From Planctomycetaceae bacterium UBA6894 (GTDB lineage: Bacteria; Planctomycetota; Planctomycetia; Gemmatales; Gemmataceae): a stretch of 11,389 nt of DNA. The notes beneath the pieces were generated by a model. That model was not told the DNA's origin and did no database searches. It saw nothing but the letters and a program-made list of their open reading frames with translations. The stretch spans positions 12,737-24,125 of the forward strand of contig DKBS01000056.1 of NCBI GenBank assembly GCA_002451275.1. Direction: 5' to 3'. A program made the translations under genes and the position numbers. Every line of letters starts with the position of its first letter. Within the stretch, counting starts at the first letter, position 1. Below are positions 1 to 8,300 of this stretch, piece after piece.

Positions 1-3000
1 ACTTGGTCCTGTCCAAACAATCGGCATCCAGCACCAACTATGTGGTTCAGGACGGGACCCTGACTATCCGGGTGTCCGGTGCCGGCGGGACTGGTTCCAT
101 CGAAGTGCTGGCTGGAGCCGGGCTGGTCCTGGACGGGGCTTCCGGGTCCGTTTCCCTGACAAATTCTTTGATCCTCAATGGCGCTGGTCCGGCCGGGTCG
201 GGAGCCCTGGCAAGCATCGCTGGAAACAACACTGTTTCCGGATCTGTGATGCTGGATTCCAGCTCCCTGATGTCCGTTGCCACAGGCACCAGCCTGACCC
301 TGGCAGGCGGATTGAATGAATCGGCCAGCGGCCGTTCCCTGACCTATGCCGGAACCGGGACCCTGGCTTTGGCCGGAACCGGGACCTATTCGGGTGGCAC
401 CACCATCCAAAGCGGAATTCTGGCGATCCAGGCGGACAACGCCGCCGGAACGGGATTGATTGATGTCCAGTTCGGTGGATCCCTGAAACTGGAAAGCGGG
501 TCCCAAATCAGCAACCAGATTGTTGTTGCTGGCACAGGGGTGGGTGGGAATGGGGCAATCCAGGCATCCGGCACTGGGAACGTTTTGGCCGGGGCTATCC
601 AATTGGTGGGCAACACGACGATTGGTTTGCTGACGCCGTCCACCAGCCTGTTTGTAGACGGGGTGATCAGCGAGGCCGCCGCAGGAAAGGGCTTGTCCGT
701 TTCCGGTCCCGACGGTTCTGAAGTGATCCTGACGGCGGTCAACACCTACACCGGCGTGACCAGCATTTCCGGAGCCGCTTTGGTTTTGGGGGACGGCAAC
801 CTGAATGGCTCGGTCGCCTCTTCGTCAATCGTGTTGAGCAACAATGGCGGGTTGGCGGTCAATCGGACCGATGGGCCAGCCACACCTTATGACCTGCAGG
901 CGGTCATCTCCGGGGATGGCGGATTTGCCGTGTACGGTGGCAATGTGCTGTTGAGCGGTGCCAACACCTACACCGGGGAAACCCAGGTTTTCGCTGGAAC
1001 ATCGCTGGTGGTCGGATCCACCGGGACCATCGCCAGTTCGAGCCTGATCAACGTCCTGGGCAATCTGGAATTCCAGCAAACCGGCGTGGTTTCCCTTGCC
1101 GGCCAACTGGAAGGCAATGCCCCAGGGGTGATCCAATTTGGCGCTGGCGGTTCTTACACAGTTCAAAAGGATGGTGACTTTGCAGGACTCATCCAGGTGG
1201 ATTCCGCCACCACCTTGACCATGAACGGGGATATTCCCGCCACTGTGAACCTGGATGGCATCCTGAATGGTACAGGCACTATCGGGCAAATCCTGGCGGC
1301 TCCTGGATCGACCCTGAAGCCCGGTGTGACGGGGGCAGGTGTATTGACCACCACAACCCTGAGCTTCACCGGAACGGGTAGCGATTTCGTTGTGGGCGTC
1401 CGCGACGATGGTAGCAACCTGGTCAGCAGCACGCTGGCCCTTTCTGGTGGTAGCGAGGTCGACCTGAAGGACACGGAGTTGGTGATTCAATCCACGCTTC
1501 CCTTAACCAGCGTGGGCACAGTCCTATACCTGATGGATTTCACCGGCGGCGGATCGGTCCAAAGCGGCACCTACTTCACCAACGCGCAAGGCGCGCAGAT
1601 CGGGCAGGGCGATGCTGTCCAAATTGCCTCCGGGTTGAGTGGGACCCTGTTGTACAATTTCGGGCCGGACGGCAACGATGTGGTGTTGCTGATCGCCCAG
1701 AACTATAGCACCTTCACCTACAATGCGGCCGCCGGGACACTGGAACTGGAACTGGGCCAGGACACCAACCTGAACGCGTTTGACGGTTCGGGCAGCGATG
1801 TTTTCCAGCTCATCCAAGCGGCGGCCACCCAGGTGATCTGGGTCCAGTTCGGTGGTGATGCAGCTCCCAGCGGAAGCACCCCAAGCCAACTGGTGATCCA
1901 GCCCGGTTTGTCCGGGGATGTAACGATTCGCCAAAGGAGTGGTGTGGCCACCGGCACCAACCAGGTTTCGTTCACCGGATTGAGTCTGCCGGGCGGGTTG
2001 ACGGTCAGCCTGGACCAAGGTGCGGTGAACGGGATTCAGGTTGGGACTGGTGGCTTAACCGTGGGTGGTAATCTGGCCCTGGAAACAACCCAAGGCTCCA
2101 TCAGCCAGACGGGTGATTTGAAAGCCGGTTTGATGGCCGACCTGGTGGCCGGTCAGGACATCCTGCTGGCCCGAGCTGGCAATGATTTCGGGGGCAACGT
2201 CAACGCCACCGCGGCCGGAAAGTTGCAACTGGCGGATTCGGGTAACCTTTCCACCGGAACACTTCAGGCGGTCACCGTCGGTTTGGTATCCACTGGCAAC
2301 CTGATCTTGGGCAACACCACCGCCACGGACTTGACCCTGCAATCCGGCGGCGCGATTTCCCAAACGGTTGGCACCCAGATCAGCAGTTCGGGTTTGATGA
2401 CCATGGTGGCAAGCGGCGTGGCTGGTTTGGGGAACACCGGTAACAATTTTGCGAATGTGGCGGTCCAGCAGGCCGGCGATCTGGTTTTGGTGGACCAGAA
2501 TACATTCACGCTGACGGAGGCAAGCAAACTGACAGGTGACTTGGACCTCGAAGCGGCCAGTGGGGATCTGGTGGTTTCCGTCCCGGGCAGCTCCATTGTT
2601 GCCACCGGCACTATCCTTCTTGCGACCCAGAATGCCAACCGTGTTGTGGTTTCCGGCAACAACGGTCTGTCCCTTGCATCCGCCACGGGCGATGTAGTGA
2701 TCGATTCCGGTTTACTGGAAGTTCAGGGCAAAACCCTCTCTGTTGTGGGTGCCGGCAGCATCTTATTACCAAGGACGACCCTGCAAAACAGCTCGGGTTC
2801 GGCCTCCATTCGGATTGAAGGCAGCAATGCGGAGCTTTCCGGTGACCTTGTCGCCACCGGGTCCGCGGGCGCCTCATTCGAGGTTCAGGCAAACCCAATC
2901 GTTATTGGAAGCGGATTGACCCTTGAAGCCAACGATTCATCCCAGGCGGGTAACGAGAGCATCCTGCTCGACGGGGATGTGACGACCATGGTGGCCACGC

Positions 3001-5018
3001 CCGACCTGCAACTGAATGCCAGGCAAATCCAGATCACCGGAATGGTCGGGTCTGTTGGCGCGCCTTTGGGCGATTTGGTCCTGAACGGGGGAACTCAGTT
3101 GGGCGGGGCCATCGTCCTGGACGGTTCCTTGGTCCTGAATGATGTGGCGTCGACAACTCCCAACGTGTTCCAGGGCTCCATCCAGGCGGCGGCACTGGGG
3201 GTGACCTCCAGCGTGAGCCCGCTAGTTTTTTCAGGCCTGGTGGATCTTGAAGGCGCGGCCACTTTTTCCGCAATCAGTAGCCAAGGGGTTCAGTTCGCCG
3301 CTAAATTGAGAGCGGCGTCCCTTACCTTCAACAGTTCGTCCGGGCCCTATCCCGTCACCTTGTTGGGCGGAGCGGATATCTCGGGTGCCAAAACAGCGGC
3401 CCTGTTCAGCAACGGCGGGGTTACCCGTTTGGGGGATGGTGGAACAGACCGTTTCCACTTCGCCGGTGGGCTGGTCCAGAACGGGGCCACCGCGGCAATC
3501 CAGGCTGTAGGGACCATTTTGACCAACGGCACACCTGTCAGCCTGGTCCGTTTGACCGTGGACGGCTTACCCCTGGCGATCGATACCACGGGCGGTTCCA
3601 GCGCCCCGGCCGCCATCACCATCCAGGGACCCGGACAGGTGGCACCCGGTTTGACCCTGAAGGGCTCGACCAACACCTTCAACGGTAATTCCATCCTCTC
3701 GGCGGGGTCGGTCAACTCGCCAACAGGCACGCTTCAAATCGGAGCCGGTTCATCCGGTTTCATGTTGGGCGGGGCGGAACCTGGAACAGGGTACACGCAG
3801 TTCAGGACCTCCGGCGGGGTCTCGCTCACCGACACCAAATTGGTGGCCGATTTGGGGAACTACGCCCCCTTGGTGGGGACCGTTTTCACCCTGGTGGAGA
3901 ACACGGGTAGTTCTGCGGTTTCGGGGACCTTCCTGGGATTGCCCGAGGGTGCAACCTTTTTGGCAGGTGGCAAAAGTTTTGTCATCAGTTATGTGGGAGG
4001 GGCCGGTGGCAATGACATCACCCTGCGGGTGGTTCGTGATGTGCCGGTGCCGGACGGCCCCGTGGTGGCCCAACCGTTCAACCTGGAACCCGGCAGCCTG
4101 GTGGCCGGGATCGGGCGAGGTCAGGTGCGCATCGACTGGTACCAGAACGACCTGCCGCAAAGCCAGGTGATCACGCCCTTCCCCTTCTACACCGGTTCGG
4201 TGAACCTGGCGACGGTGGACCGGTCCGGTGACGGGGTTGCCGACGCGGTGGTGGCGATGGTTGCCACGGGCGGAGCGCCTTCGGTGGTTGTGATTGATGC
4301 CGCCTCGGGCAGGGTGGCGAACAGCTTTTACGCGTTTGCCCCACAGTTCCTGGGAGGTGGTACCGTCGCTGGCGGTGTGGTGAACCTGAATGGTGCCGTG
4401 ACATCCGTGATCGCGGTGGGAGCAGGAGCGGGCGCGGAGCCATCCGTCTCGGTGTTTGACGCGATCTCGGGCGAGTTCATTCAGGCGTTTTACGCCTACG
4501 CGAAGCAATATATCGGGGGTGTGGCAGTCGCCTTCACCGCGCCGGACGCGCAACAGAACTCGCTGATTATCGCGGCAAGTTCCATCAACTCGCATGTGAC
4601 CTTGTTTGACCTGAACACGGCCCAGCAAGCCGTGGCCAGCTTCTATGCCTTCTCCCCTTCCCCGGTCTGGCAACCCATCAGCGTGGCGGGTGGTGTGTTC
4701 ACCGGCGCCGACAACAAACCGTTCCAGGCGATTGTGGTGGGGGCGGCGAGTGGCTGGCCAAGTTCGGTGGCGGTCTTCGATATCCGGGGGTTGGCGCAAA
4801 AAGTGTTTTACGCCTTCAACCCGGCCTTCCAGGGCGGGGTGCGGGTTGGGGTGGGTGATGTCAACCGGGATGGCCGGTTGGAGGTCCTTGCCGGTTCGGG
4901 CCCCGGTTCCACCGGAACCCTGAATGTCTTTGATTACAACACTCTGAGCCTGCTGGATGCCTTGTTTATTTCGGACACCACCCAAGGAGTGACTTTGGGG
5001 AGCAACCTAACGGTCTAA
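1..5018 (+). CDS. Giant PATR / haemagglutinin-like / FG-GAP surface protein, 5'-truncated by window
   Basis: Partial gene; the first complete codon is at 3 and the reading frame is open back to the window edge, so the true start is upstream. The visible 1,671 residues are rich in Gly, Thr, Ser, Asn and Val, as expected for stacked beta-strands. Order by residue: PATR modules 1 to about 415 (motifs GTYSGG at 127, NTYTG at 247 and 321); a cap-like domain about 416-564 (GTGTIG, TLKPG, then GNDVVL); haemagglutinin-like repeats about 570-1215 (GNDFGGNV near 727, GNNFANV near 814); a second cap-like domain 1269-1343 (GNDITL); linker; FG-GAP-like region about 1370-1671. No C-terminal autotransporter barrel, PEP-CTERM helix or LPXTG motif is visible. 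It contains no cysteine. It ends in tandem in-frame stops TAA TAG, followed by a terminator. Family knowledge suggests an exported adhesive or structural protein; no specific ligand can be inferred. Confidence 0.9.
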   Translation, partial: LVLSKQSASSTNYVVQDGTLTIRVSGAGGTGSIEVLAGAGLVLDGASGSVSLTNSLILNGAGPAGSGALASIAGNNTVSGSVMLDSSSLMSVATGTSLTLAGGLNESASGRSLTYAGTGTLALAGTGTYSGGTTIQSGILAIQADNAAGTGLIDVQFGGSLKLESGSQISNQIVVAGTGVGGNGAIQASGTGNVLAGAIQLVGNTTIGLLTPSTSLFVDGVISEAAAGKGLSVSGPDGSEVILTAVNTYTGVTSISGAALVLGDGNLNGSVASSSIVLSNNGGLAVNRTDGPATPYDLQAVISGDGGFAVYGGNVLLSGANTYTGETQVFAGTSLVVGSTGTIASSSLINVLGNLEFQQTGVVSLAGQLEGNAPGVIQFGAGGSYTVQKDGDFAGLIQVDSATTLTMNGDIPATVNLDGILNGTGTIGQILAAPGSTLKPGVTGAGVLTTTTLSFTGTGSDFVVGVRDDGSNLVSSTLALSGGSEVDLKDTELVIQSTLPLTSVGTVLYLMDFTGGGSVQSGTYFTNAQGAQIGQGDAVQIASGLSGTLLYNFGPDGNDVVLLIAQNYSTFTYNAAAGTLELELGQDTNLNAFDGSGSDVFQLIQAAATQVIWVQFGGDAAPSGSTPSQLVIQPGLSGDVTIRQRSGVATGTNQVSFTGLSLPGGLTVSLDQGAVNGIQVGTGGLTVGGNLALETTQGSISQTGDLKAGLMADLVAGQDILLARAGNDFGGNVNATAAGKLQLADSGNLSTGTLQAVTVGLVSTGNLILGNTTATDLTLQSGGAISQTVGTQISSSGLMTMVASGVAGLGNTGNNFANVAVQQAGDLVLVDQNTFTLTEASKLTGDLDLEAASGDLVVSVPGSSIVATGTILLATQNANRVVVSGNNGLSLASATGDVVIDSGLLEVQGKTLSVVGAGSILLPRTTLQNSSGSASIRIEGSNAELSGDLVATGSAGASFEVQANPIVIGSGLTLEANDSSQAGNESILLDGDVTTMVATPDLQLNARQIQITGMVGSVGAPLGDLVLNGGTQLGGAIVLDGSLVLNDVASTTPNVFQGSIQAAALGVTSSVSPLVFSGLVDLEGAATFSAISSQGVQFAAKLRAASLTFNSSSGPYPVTLLGGADISGAKTAALFSNGGVTRLGDGGTDRFHFAGGLVQNGATAAIQAVGTILTNGTPVSLVRLTVDGLPLAIDTTGGSSAPAAITIQGPGQVAPGLTLKGSTNTFNGNSILSAGSVNSPTGTLQIGAGSSGFMLGGAEPGTGYTQFRTSGGVSLTDTKLVADLGNYAPLVGTVFTLVENTGSSAVSGTFLGLPEGATFLAGGKSFVISYVGGAGGNDITLRVVRDVPVPDGPVVAQPFNLEPGSLVAGIGRGQVRIDWYQNDLPQSQVITPFPFYTGSVNLATVDRSGDGVADAVVAMVATGGAPSVVVIDAASGRVANSFYAFAPQFLGGGTVAGGVVNLNGAVTSVIAVGAGAGAEPSVSVFDAISGEFIQAFYAYAKQYIGGVAVAFTAPDAQQNSLIIAASSINSHVTLFDLNTAQQAVASFYAFSPSPVWQPISVAGGVFTGADNKPFQAIVVGAASGWPSSVAVFDIRGLAQKVFYAFNPAFQGGVRVGVGDVNRDGRLEVLAGSGPGSTGTLNVFDYNTLSLLDALFISDTTQGVTLGSNLTV
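36..1250 (+). repeat. PATR module array, first protein
   Basis: Protein-level repeats of the autotransporter-associated beta-strand type. Motif starts fall at residue 12 (degenerate, TNYVVQDGTL), 127 (GTYSGGTT), 247 (NTYTGVT) and 321 (NTYTGET), giving intervals of 115, 120 and 74 residues. The two longer units contain the signature AAGTGLIDV or GGTGSIEV followed by a glycine-rich GxGxGGxGAI word. The short unit contains LVLGDG and later VNRTDGPATPY. These are the same two module classes as in the downstream gene. DNA copies differ at many positions, so duplication is not recent. Confidence 0.8.
1249..1700 (+). other. First cap-like domain ending the PATR array
   Basis: Residues about 416-566 leave the PATR pattern and match the familiar end of such arrays: LNGTGTIGQ, then GSTLKPG, then a beta-rich stretch with SGGSEVDLKDTELV (from residue 481), VGTVLYLMDF, SVQSGTYF and the closing word GPDGNDVVLL. 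In related proteins this segment closes a beta-helix before the next domain; that role is inferred here. A homologous second copy lies about 790 residues further on. Confidence 0.65.
1705..3640 (+). other. Filamentous-haemagglutinin-like beta-helical middle region
   Basis: Residues about 568-1213 lack PATR motifs. They show repeated strands such as SISQTGDLKAG, AGNDFGGNV and AISQTVGTQI, and a second GNNFANV unit 87 residues after the first, each followed by an L-x-L-x-D segment (KLQLADSGNL; DLVLVDQNTF). This resembles filamentous-haemagglutinin-type repeats found in large adhesins. The identification rests on pattern and composition only. Confidence 0.55.
3807..4034 (+). other. Second cap-like domain
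   Basis: Residues 1269-1343. The order TSGGVSLTDTKLV, VGTVFTLVENTG, SAVSGTF, LPEGATF and GGNDITLRV mirrors the first cap-like domain (SGGSEVDLKDTELV, VGTVLYLMDF, SVQSGTYF, GNDVVL). The segment separates the haemagglutinin-like region from the C-terminal FG-GAP-like domain. Domain name and function are not established from sequence alone. Confidence 0.65.
4075..5015 (+). repeat. C-terminal FG-GAP/VCBS-like repeat domain
   Basis: Residues about 1358-1671 form roughly five units. A conserved F-Y word recurs at residues 1395 (FYTG), 1442 (FYAF), 1496 (FYAY), 1547 (FYAF) and 1602 (FYAF), with spacings of 47, 54, 51 and 55. The first unit holds DRSGDGVADAVV and the last DVNRDGRLEVL, both calcium-loop-like D-x-D/S-x-D-G patterns typical of FG-GAP and VCBS repeats. 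The corresponding positions in the middle units (LNGAVTSVIAV, TAPDAQQNSLIIA, FTGADNKPFQAIVV) lack the full acidic set. Such domains usually fold as beta-propeller blades in extracellular proteins; here that is inferred. Confidence 0.75.
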
Positions 5019-5045
5019 TAGCCGGAGGGTTTCCATAGATCCAAG

Positions 5046-5092
5046 GCCAGTCCGTTCCGGAGACCATCCGGGGCCGGACTGGCTGTAATTTT
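5046..5092 (+). terminator. Intrinsic-type terminator after the first gene
   Basis: A perfect 9-bp outer stem GCCAGTCCG (5046-5054) pairs with CGGACTGGC (5075-5083). Inside it is a perfect 5-bp stem CCGGA (5057-5061) with TCCGG (5067-5071) around the loop GACCA. The stem is followed by TGTAATTTT, an imperfect T-tract leading into AT-rich DNA. It lies 25 bases after the tandem stop codons, which fits transcription ending here and the two giant genes being separate units. Confidence 0.8.
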
Positions 5093-5122
5093 AAATACAA
5101 TTTTATCAATTATATTGTATTT
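5093..5122. repeat. AT-rich 9-bp dyad
   Basis: AAATACAAT (5093-5101) and ATTGTATTT (5114-5122) are perfect inverted repeats around a 12-base spacer. The dyad directly follows the terminator T-tract and precedes the candidate promoter. It could be an operator for the downstream gene, a weak second terminator arm, or chance in A/T-rich DNA. Confidence 0.5.
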
Positions 5123-5154
5123 CAATAAAAATAAAATAAACGCAAAAATAATTG

Positions 5155-5183
5155 TTGATCTGGAAATCATAATTGGTACTAAT
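5155..5183 (+). promoter_or_regulatory. Candidate sigma70-like promoter for the second giant gene
   Basis: TTGATC (5155-5160) and ACTAAT (5178-5183) are separated by 17 bases, each matching four of six consensus positions. An A-rich stretch (5124-5150) lies just upstream and could act as an UP-like element. CATAAT words at 5168 and 5186 are alternative -10 boxes without a good -35. Planctomycete promoters are poorly defined, so this is a candidate only. It implies a leader of roughly 190 bases. Confidence 0.35.
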
Positions 5184-5193
5184 GTCATAATTG
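5167..5193. repeat. 9-bp direct repeat TCATAATTG in the promoter region
   Basis: TCATAATTG occurs at 5167-5175 and again at 5185-5193, start to start 18 bases. It overlaps the candidate -10 region, so a regulator bound to both copies could affect initiation. Low sequence complexity makes chance occurrence possible. Confidence 0.45.
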
Positions 5194-5343
5194 AAACTCC
5201 CGCATAGGGAATAGTCTGGGTATTCCAGCTGTGAAAATCCCTGATTTTAGGAGGTTTTTGCTGCTAGCGACACCTTGGGAATTCTGTACGCTAATAGGAA
5301 GTTTGGGAATATTAGGAAAAGGTGTTGTCTCCGGCATAAACCC

Positions 5344-5361
5344 CGATCCAAGCGATCCAAG
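5344..5361 (+). repeat. Perfect tandem 9-bp repeat CGATCCAAG in the leader
   Basis: CGATCCAAG at 5344-5352 is followed without a gap by the same nine bases at 5353-5361, seven bases before the ribosome binding site. It may be a replication-slippage duplication or a short regulatory element. Confidence 0.75.
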
Positions 5362-5368
5362 GCGACTC

Positions 5369-5375
5369 GAGGTGG
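5369..5375 (+). promoter_or_regulatory. Ribosome binding site of the second giant gene
   Basis: GAGGTGG lies just before the ATG at 5379; the GAGG core has a six-base gap to the start. An in-frame TAA at 5337-5339 excludes an earlier start, and no ATG, GTG or TTG lies between it and 5379 in this frame. Together these fix the start codon. Confidence 0.75.
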
Positions 5376-5378
5376 CTC

Positions 5379-8300
5379 ATGAGCTGGTTTTTTCCACGGT
5401 GGCGGAAGGGTTTTGGCAAGCCAGTTCAAACCTTGGGTAACCGGAAAAAGGATCGCTTGCTGGCCGTTGAGGCATTGGAGAGTCGGGTGACGCCGGCTGA
5501 CCTGACCTATGCGTCCGGGATTTTGTTCCTGAACCTTGCCGGGTCGGAAACGTCCCTAGTGTCCAATGCCGATTCCAGCGGGACCAAGCTGTCCCTGCAA
5601 ATGGCTATTGGTCAGACCTTGGATGTCTCCAAATTGCCCGCGAGCATGGTGTCCAGCTCTACCCCCGGATCGGCTGTCATCCAACTTGATTTGGGCGGTG
5701 CGGACGATGTGACGGTTTTCACTGCGAACTACGGGAAGACGGTTTCCAATATCGTGACGCTGGGCGACATCAAGCCGGCCGCGGCGCTTGAAATCCGCCT
5801 GAACGATGACTCTTCCGGAACCAACACGGCCACCATTGCCGGCACCGTGGACCTGAGCGCGAAGAATTCGAGCTTTCTGACCACCAGCGCCAAGGTTGGG
5901 GAAACCGGTTACGCACAGGGTTTGACGATCCAGCTTTACGGTCAAGTCAACGCGGGCACCGGGGATATCCGTCTGGCATCCAAATTGTCCGGCCCGGGTG
6001 TTTCAAACCTGGAGGTCAGCAGCCCGTTGTCTCCCGACCTGAAGGCGACCAACATCACGATCGAGGTTGCCGGGTCGATCGGTTTTGACAAGAGCGGAAC
6101 CGCCCAGCCCCTCGAGGTCCAGGCTTCCGGCCTGATCAGCGTGAAAACGACGGACAGTCCGGCGCAGCTGAGCAGCATCAGCGGGCCGAACACCTTCCGC
6201 CTGGTGGAATTGGGTACCGGGACCGCCACCCTTTTAGGTGAATTCAAGACCAACGGTGTGGATGTCATCGGCAATGCCACCACGGTCAACCTGACCGCGG
6301 GGTCCAAGCTGACCCTCGGTGGCAACGATACTATAAGGACTTTGGTCAATCCTGCCGGCCAAACCACGGGCATCATGGATCTGGGAGCCTCCAACGGTTT
6401 CACGCTGACTCTGGATACCCGCGAGTTCAAGACCTTCGGCGGTGTGATCGCGGGGGGATCCACCGGTAAACTGGTGGTGGGTGGCTCCGGGACCCAGGAG
6501 TTGACCAACGCCAACACCTACGCCGGTGGGACTGCGGTTCAAACCGGGGCGACCCTGCAATTGGCCAGCACTTCGGCAGCGGGCACCGGGGAGATCACGG
6601 TCTCCAATGGCGCCACCTTGAACCTGAAGGGCAACATCGCGCCAGCCAACAAGGTGACCATCACCGGAACCGGCGTGGGGTCCGCCACGCTCGGCGCAGT
6701 CAGAAACCTATCCGACAGCAACAGCCTTGCAGGCACCCTGGTGATTTCTGGGAATTCCCTGGTGACGGTGCCCGCCGGCAACCTGTCCTTGGGCTCAGTG
6801 ACCCTGAACGGCAACCTGACAACCTACACCGAGACCGGGTCGGTACTAACCCTCAATGGGATTGTGAGCAAGGGTGCCGGAGGCGAGGGGATCAAGACCA
6901 CCGGCAAGGGGTCGGTGTTCATCACCAAAGCGAACACCTACGACGGTGGAACCCAGATCACCGAGGGGACGACCACGATCCAGAACGAGGCTGCGCTGGG
7001 GACCGGTGGGGCCTTGGTTTCCAGCGGCGCCAGCCTGATCATTCAGGGTGGGACATTCAACATTGCCAACGACCTGACGATCAACGGGACCGGATTCGGC
7101 GGCATCGGTGCCATCCAGAGCCTGTCAGGAACCAACACCCTGAAAGGTAAGCTGCTGGTGGATACGGCTTCCCTGGTGACGGTGAAAGCTGGCGCTTTAA
7201 CCATTTCAGGCGCAGTCACTCTGAACGGAGATCTGACCATCCAGGCGGAGGCCGGGACCAACGCGACCGTATCCAGCGTGATTGACGACGGTGCGAAGAC
7301 TTTTGGTGTGAACACCGCCGGATCCGGAATCGTGACCCTGCTCAATGCCAACCTGTATGACGGGCCCACACAGGTGGGGACCGGTAGCACCTTAGTTCTG
7401 GGCGAGACCACAACCGGTACCATCACCAAGGGATCGATCGAATCACCAACCGTCGTCTTGACTGCCGCCAATTCCGCCTTCGTTTTCAACCGCTCGGACA
7501 AGGAGGCGACGCCCTTCGAATTCAGCCCGATCATCTCGGGCCCCGGGGCTGTGACGGTACAGACCGGAGCGGTGCGTTATATCACCACGCAGGAATACAC
7601 AGGCAAGACCACGCTCAACACCGGCACCATCCTGGAGGTGGGCGACAAGACCACCAACGGTTGGTTAAGCCCGCTTTCCAACATCGTTGATAACGGCAAA
7701 CTGGTGTTCCAACGCAATGACACGAAGACCATCGAGAATTTCATCTCGGGAAGCGGCACCGTGTGGTACCGTTCGACCGGCACCTTCACCGTCAAAAGTG
7801 ACAACACCTACTCCGGTGGCACCACGGTGGAAACCGGGACCACGCTGATCTTGGCCGCGAACAACGCAGCGGGAACCGGATTGATCACGGTGCAGGACAC
7901 TGCCGATCTGAGACTGGACGGCTCCTTCAAGGGATCGGTCACGGTGCCGAATTCTATCCAAGTCACCGGTCAGGGGCGGGACAACAAGGGATCGCTGCGG
8001 AATGTCACGGGGCCCAATACCTTCAGTGGCGCTGTGACCCTGGGATCCTCCATCTCCATCGGCACGGTACCCAGCACCCCCACGGTCAACAACGACCTGA
8101 CCATGAGCGGTGTGATCACCGATGGGGTGAATGTGTTTGGTTTGACGGTGTTGGGCGAAGGTAGGCTAATCCTTACCAACGCCAACACATACGATGGGAA
8201 CACCCTGGTATTCCAGGGAGACCTGGTTCTCAGGAACGGACAGGGAGCCGGGCAAAAGGGCACCATCCTGGTCTCGTCCGGGAACACCCTGTATTTGAAT

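Larger units (their letters stand above)
5194..5378 (+). other. Leader region of the second giant gene
   Basis: About 185 bases between the AT-rich promoter region and the start codon, with no convincing gene. Two small inverted repeats are visible: GGAATA/TATTCC (5208-5213 and 5221-5226, loop of seven) and AAAATC/GATTTT (5234-5239 and 5243-5248, loop of three). An AGGAGG word at 5249-5254 is not placed before a plausible start codon. I recognise no known riboswitch. Confidence 0.4.

Noticed and set aside
3..5. TTG at base 3 as the true start of the first gene
   Set aside because: The frame is open to the window edge and the sequence starts inside a PATR module, so this is an internal codon.
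3949..4923. Plus-strand frames at 3949-4170 and 4645-4923
   Set aside because: They lie in an alternate frame inside the first giant gene and show low-complexity Arg/Trp/Pro-rich sequence without start signals.
3750..4985. Long open frame on the minus strand (411 codons) and many similar minus-strand frames
   Set aside because: They are antisense to a well-supported repetitive coding frame. Their translations are rich in His, Arg, Gly and Pro with no recognisable domain, typical of shadow frames in GC-rich genes.
5231..5440. Small plus-strand frame from GTG with a partly hydrophobic N-terminus
   Set aside because: There is no ribosome binding site before the GTG, and it overlaps the first 62 bases of the second giant gene in another frame. 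It includes the leader hairpin and tandem repeat, and I recognise no family. I also considered it as a frameshifted signal peptide for the giant gene, but that gene has its own good start site and signature.
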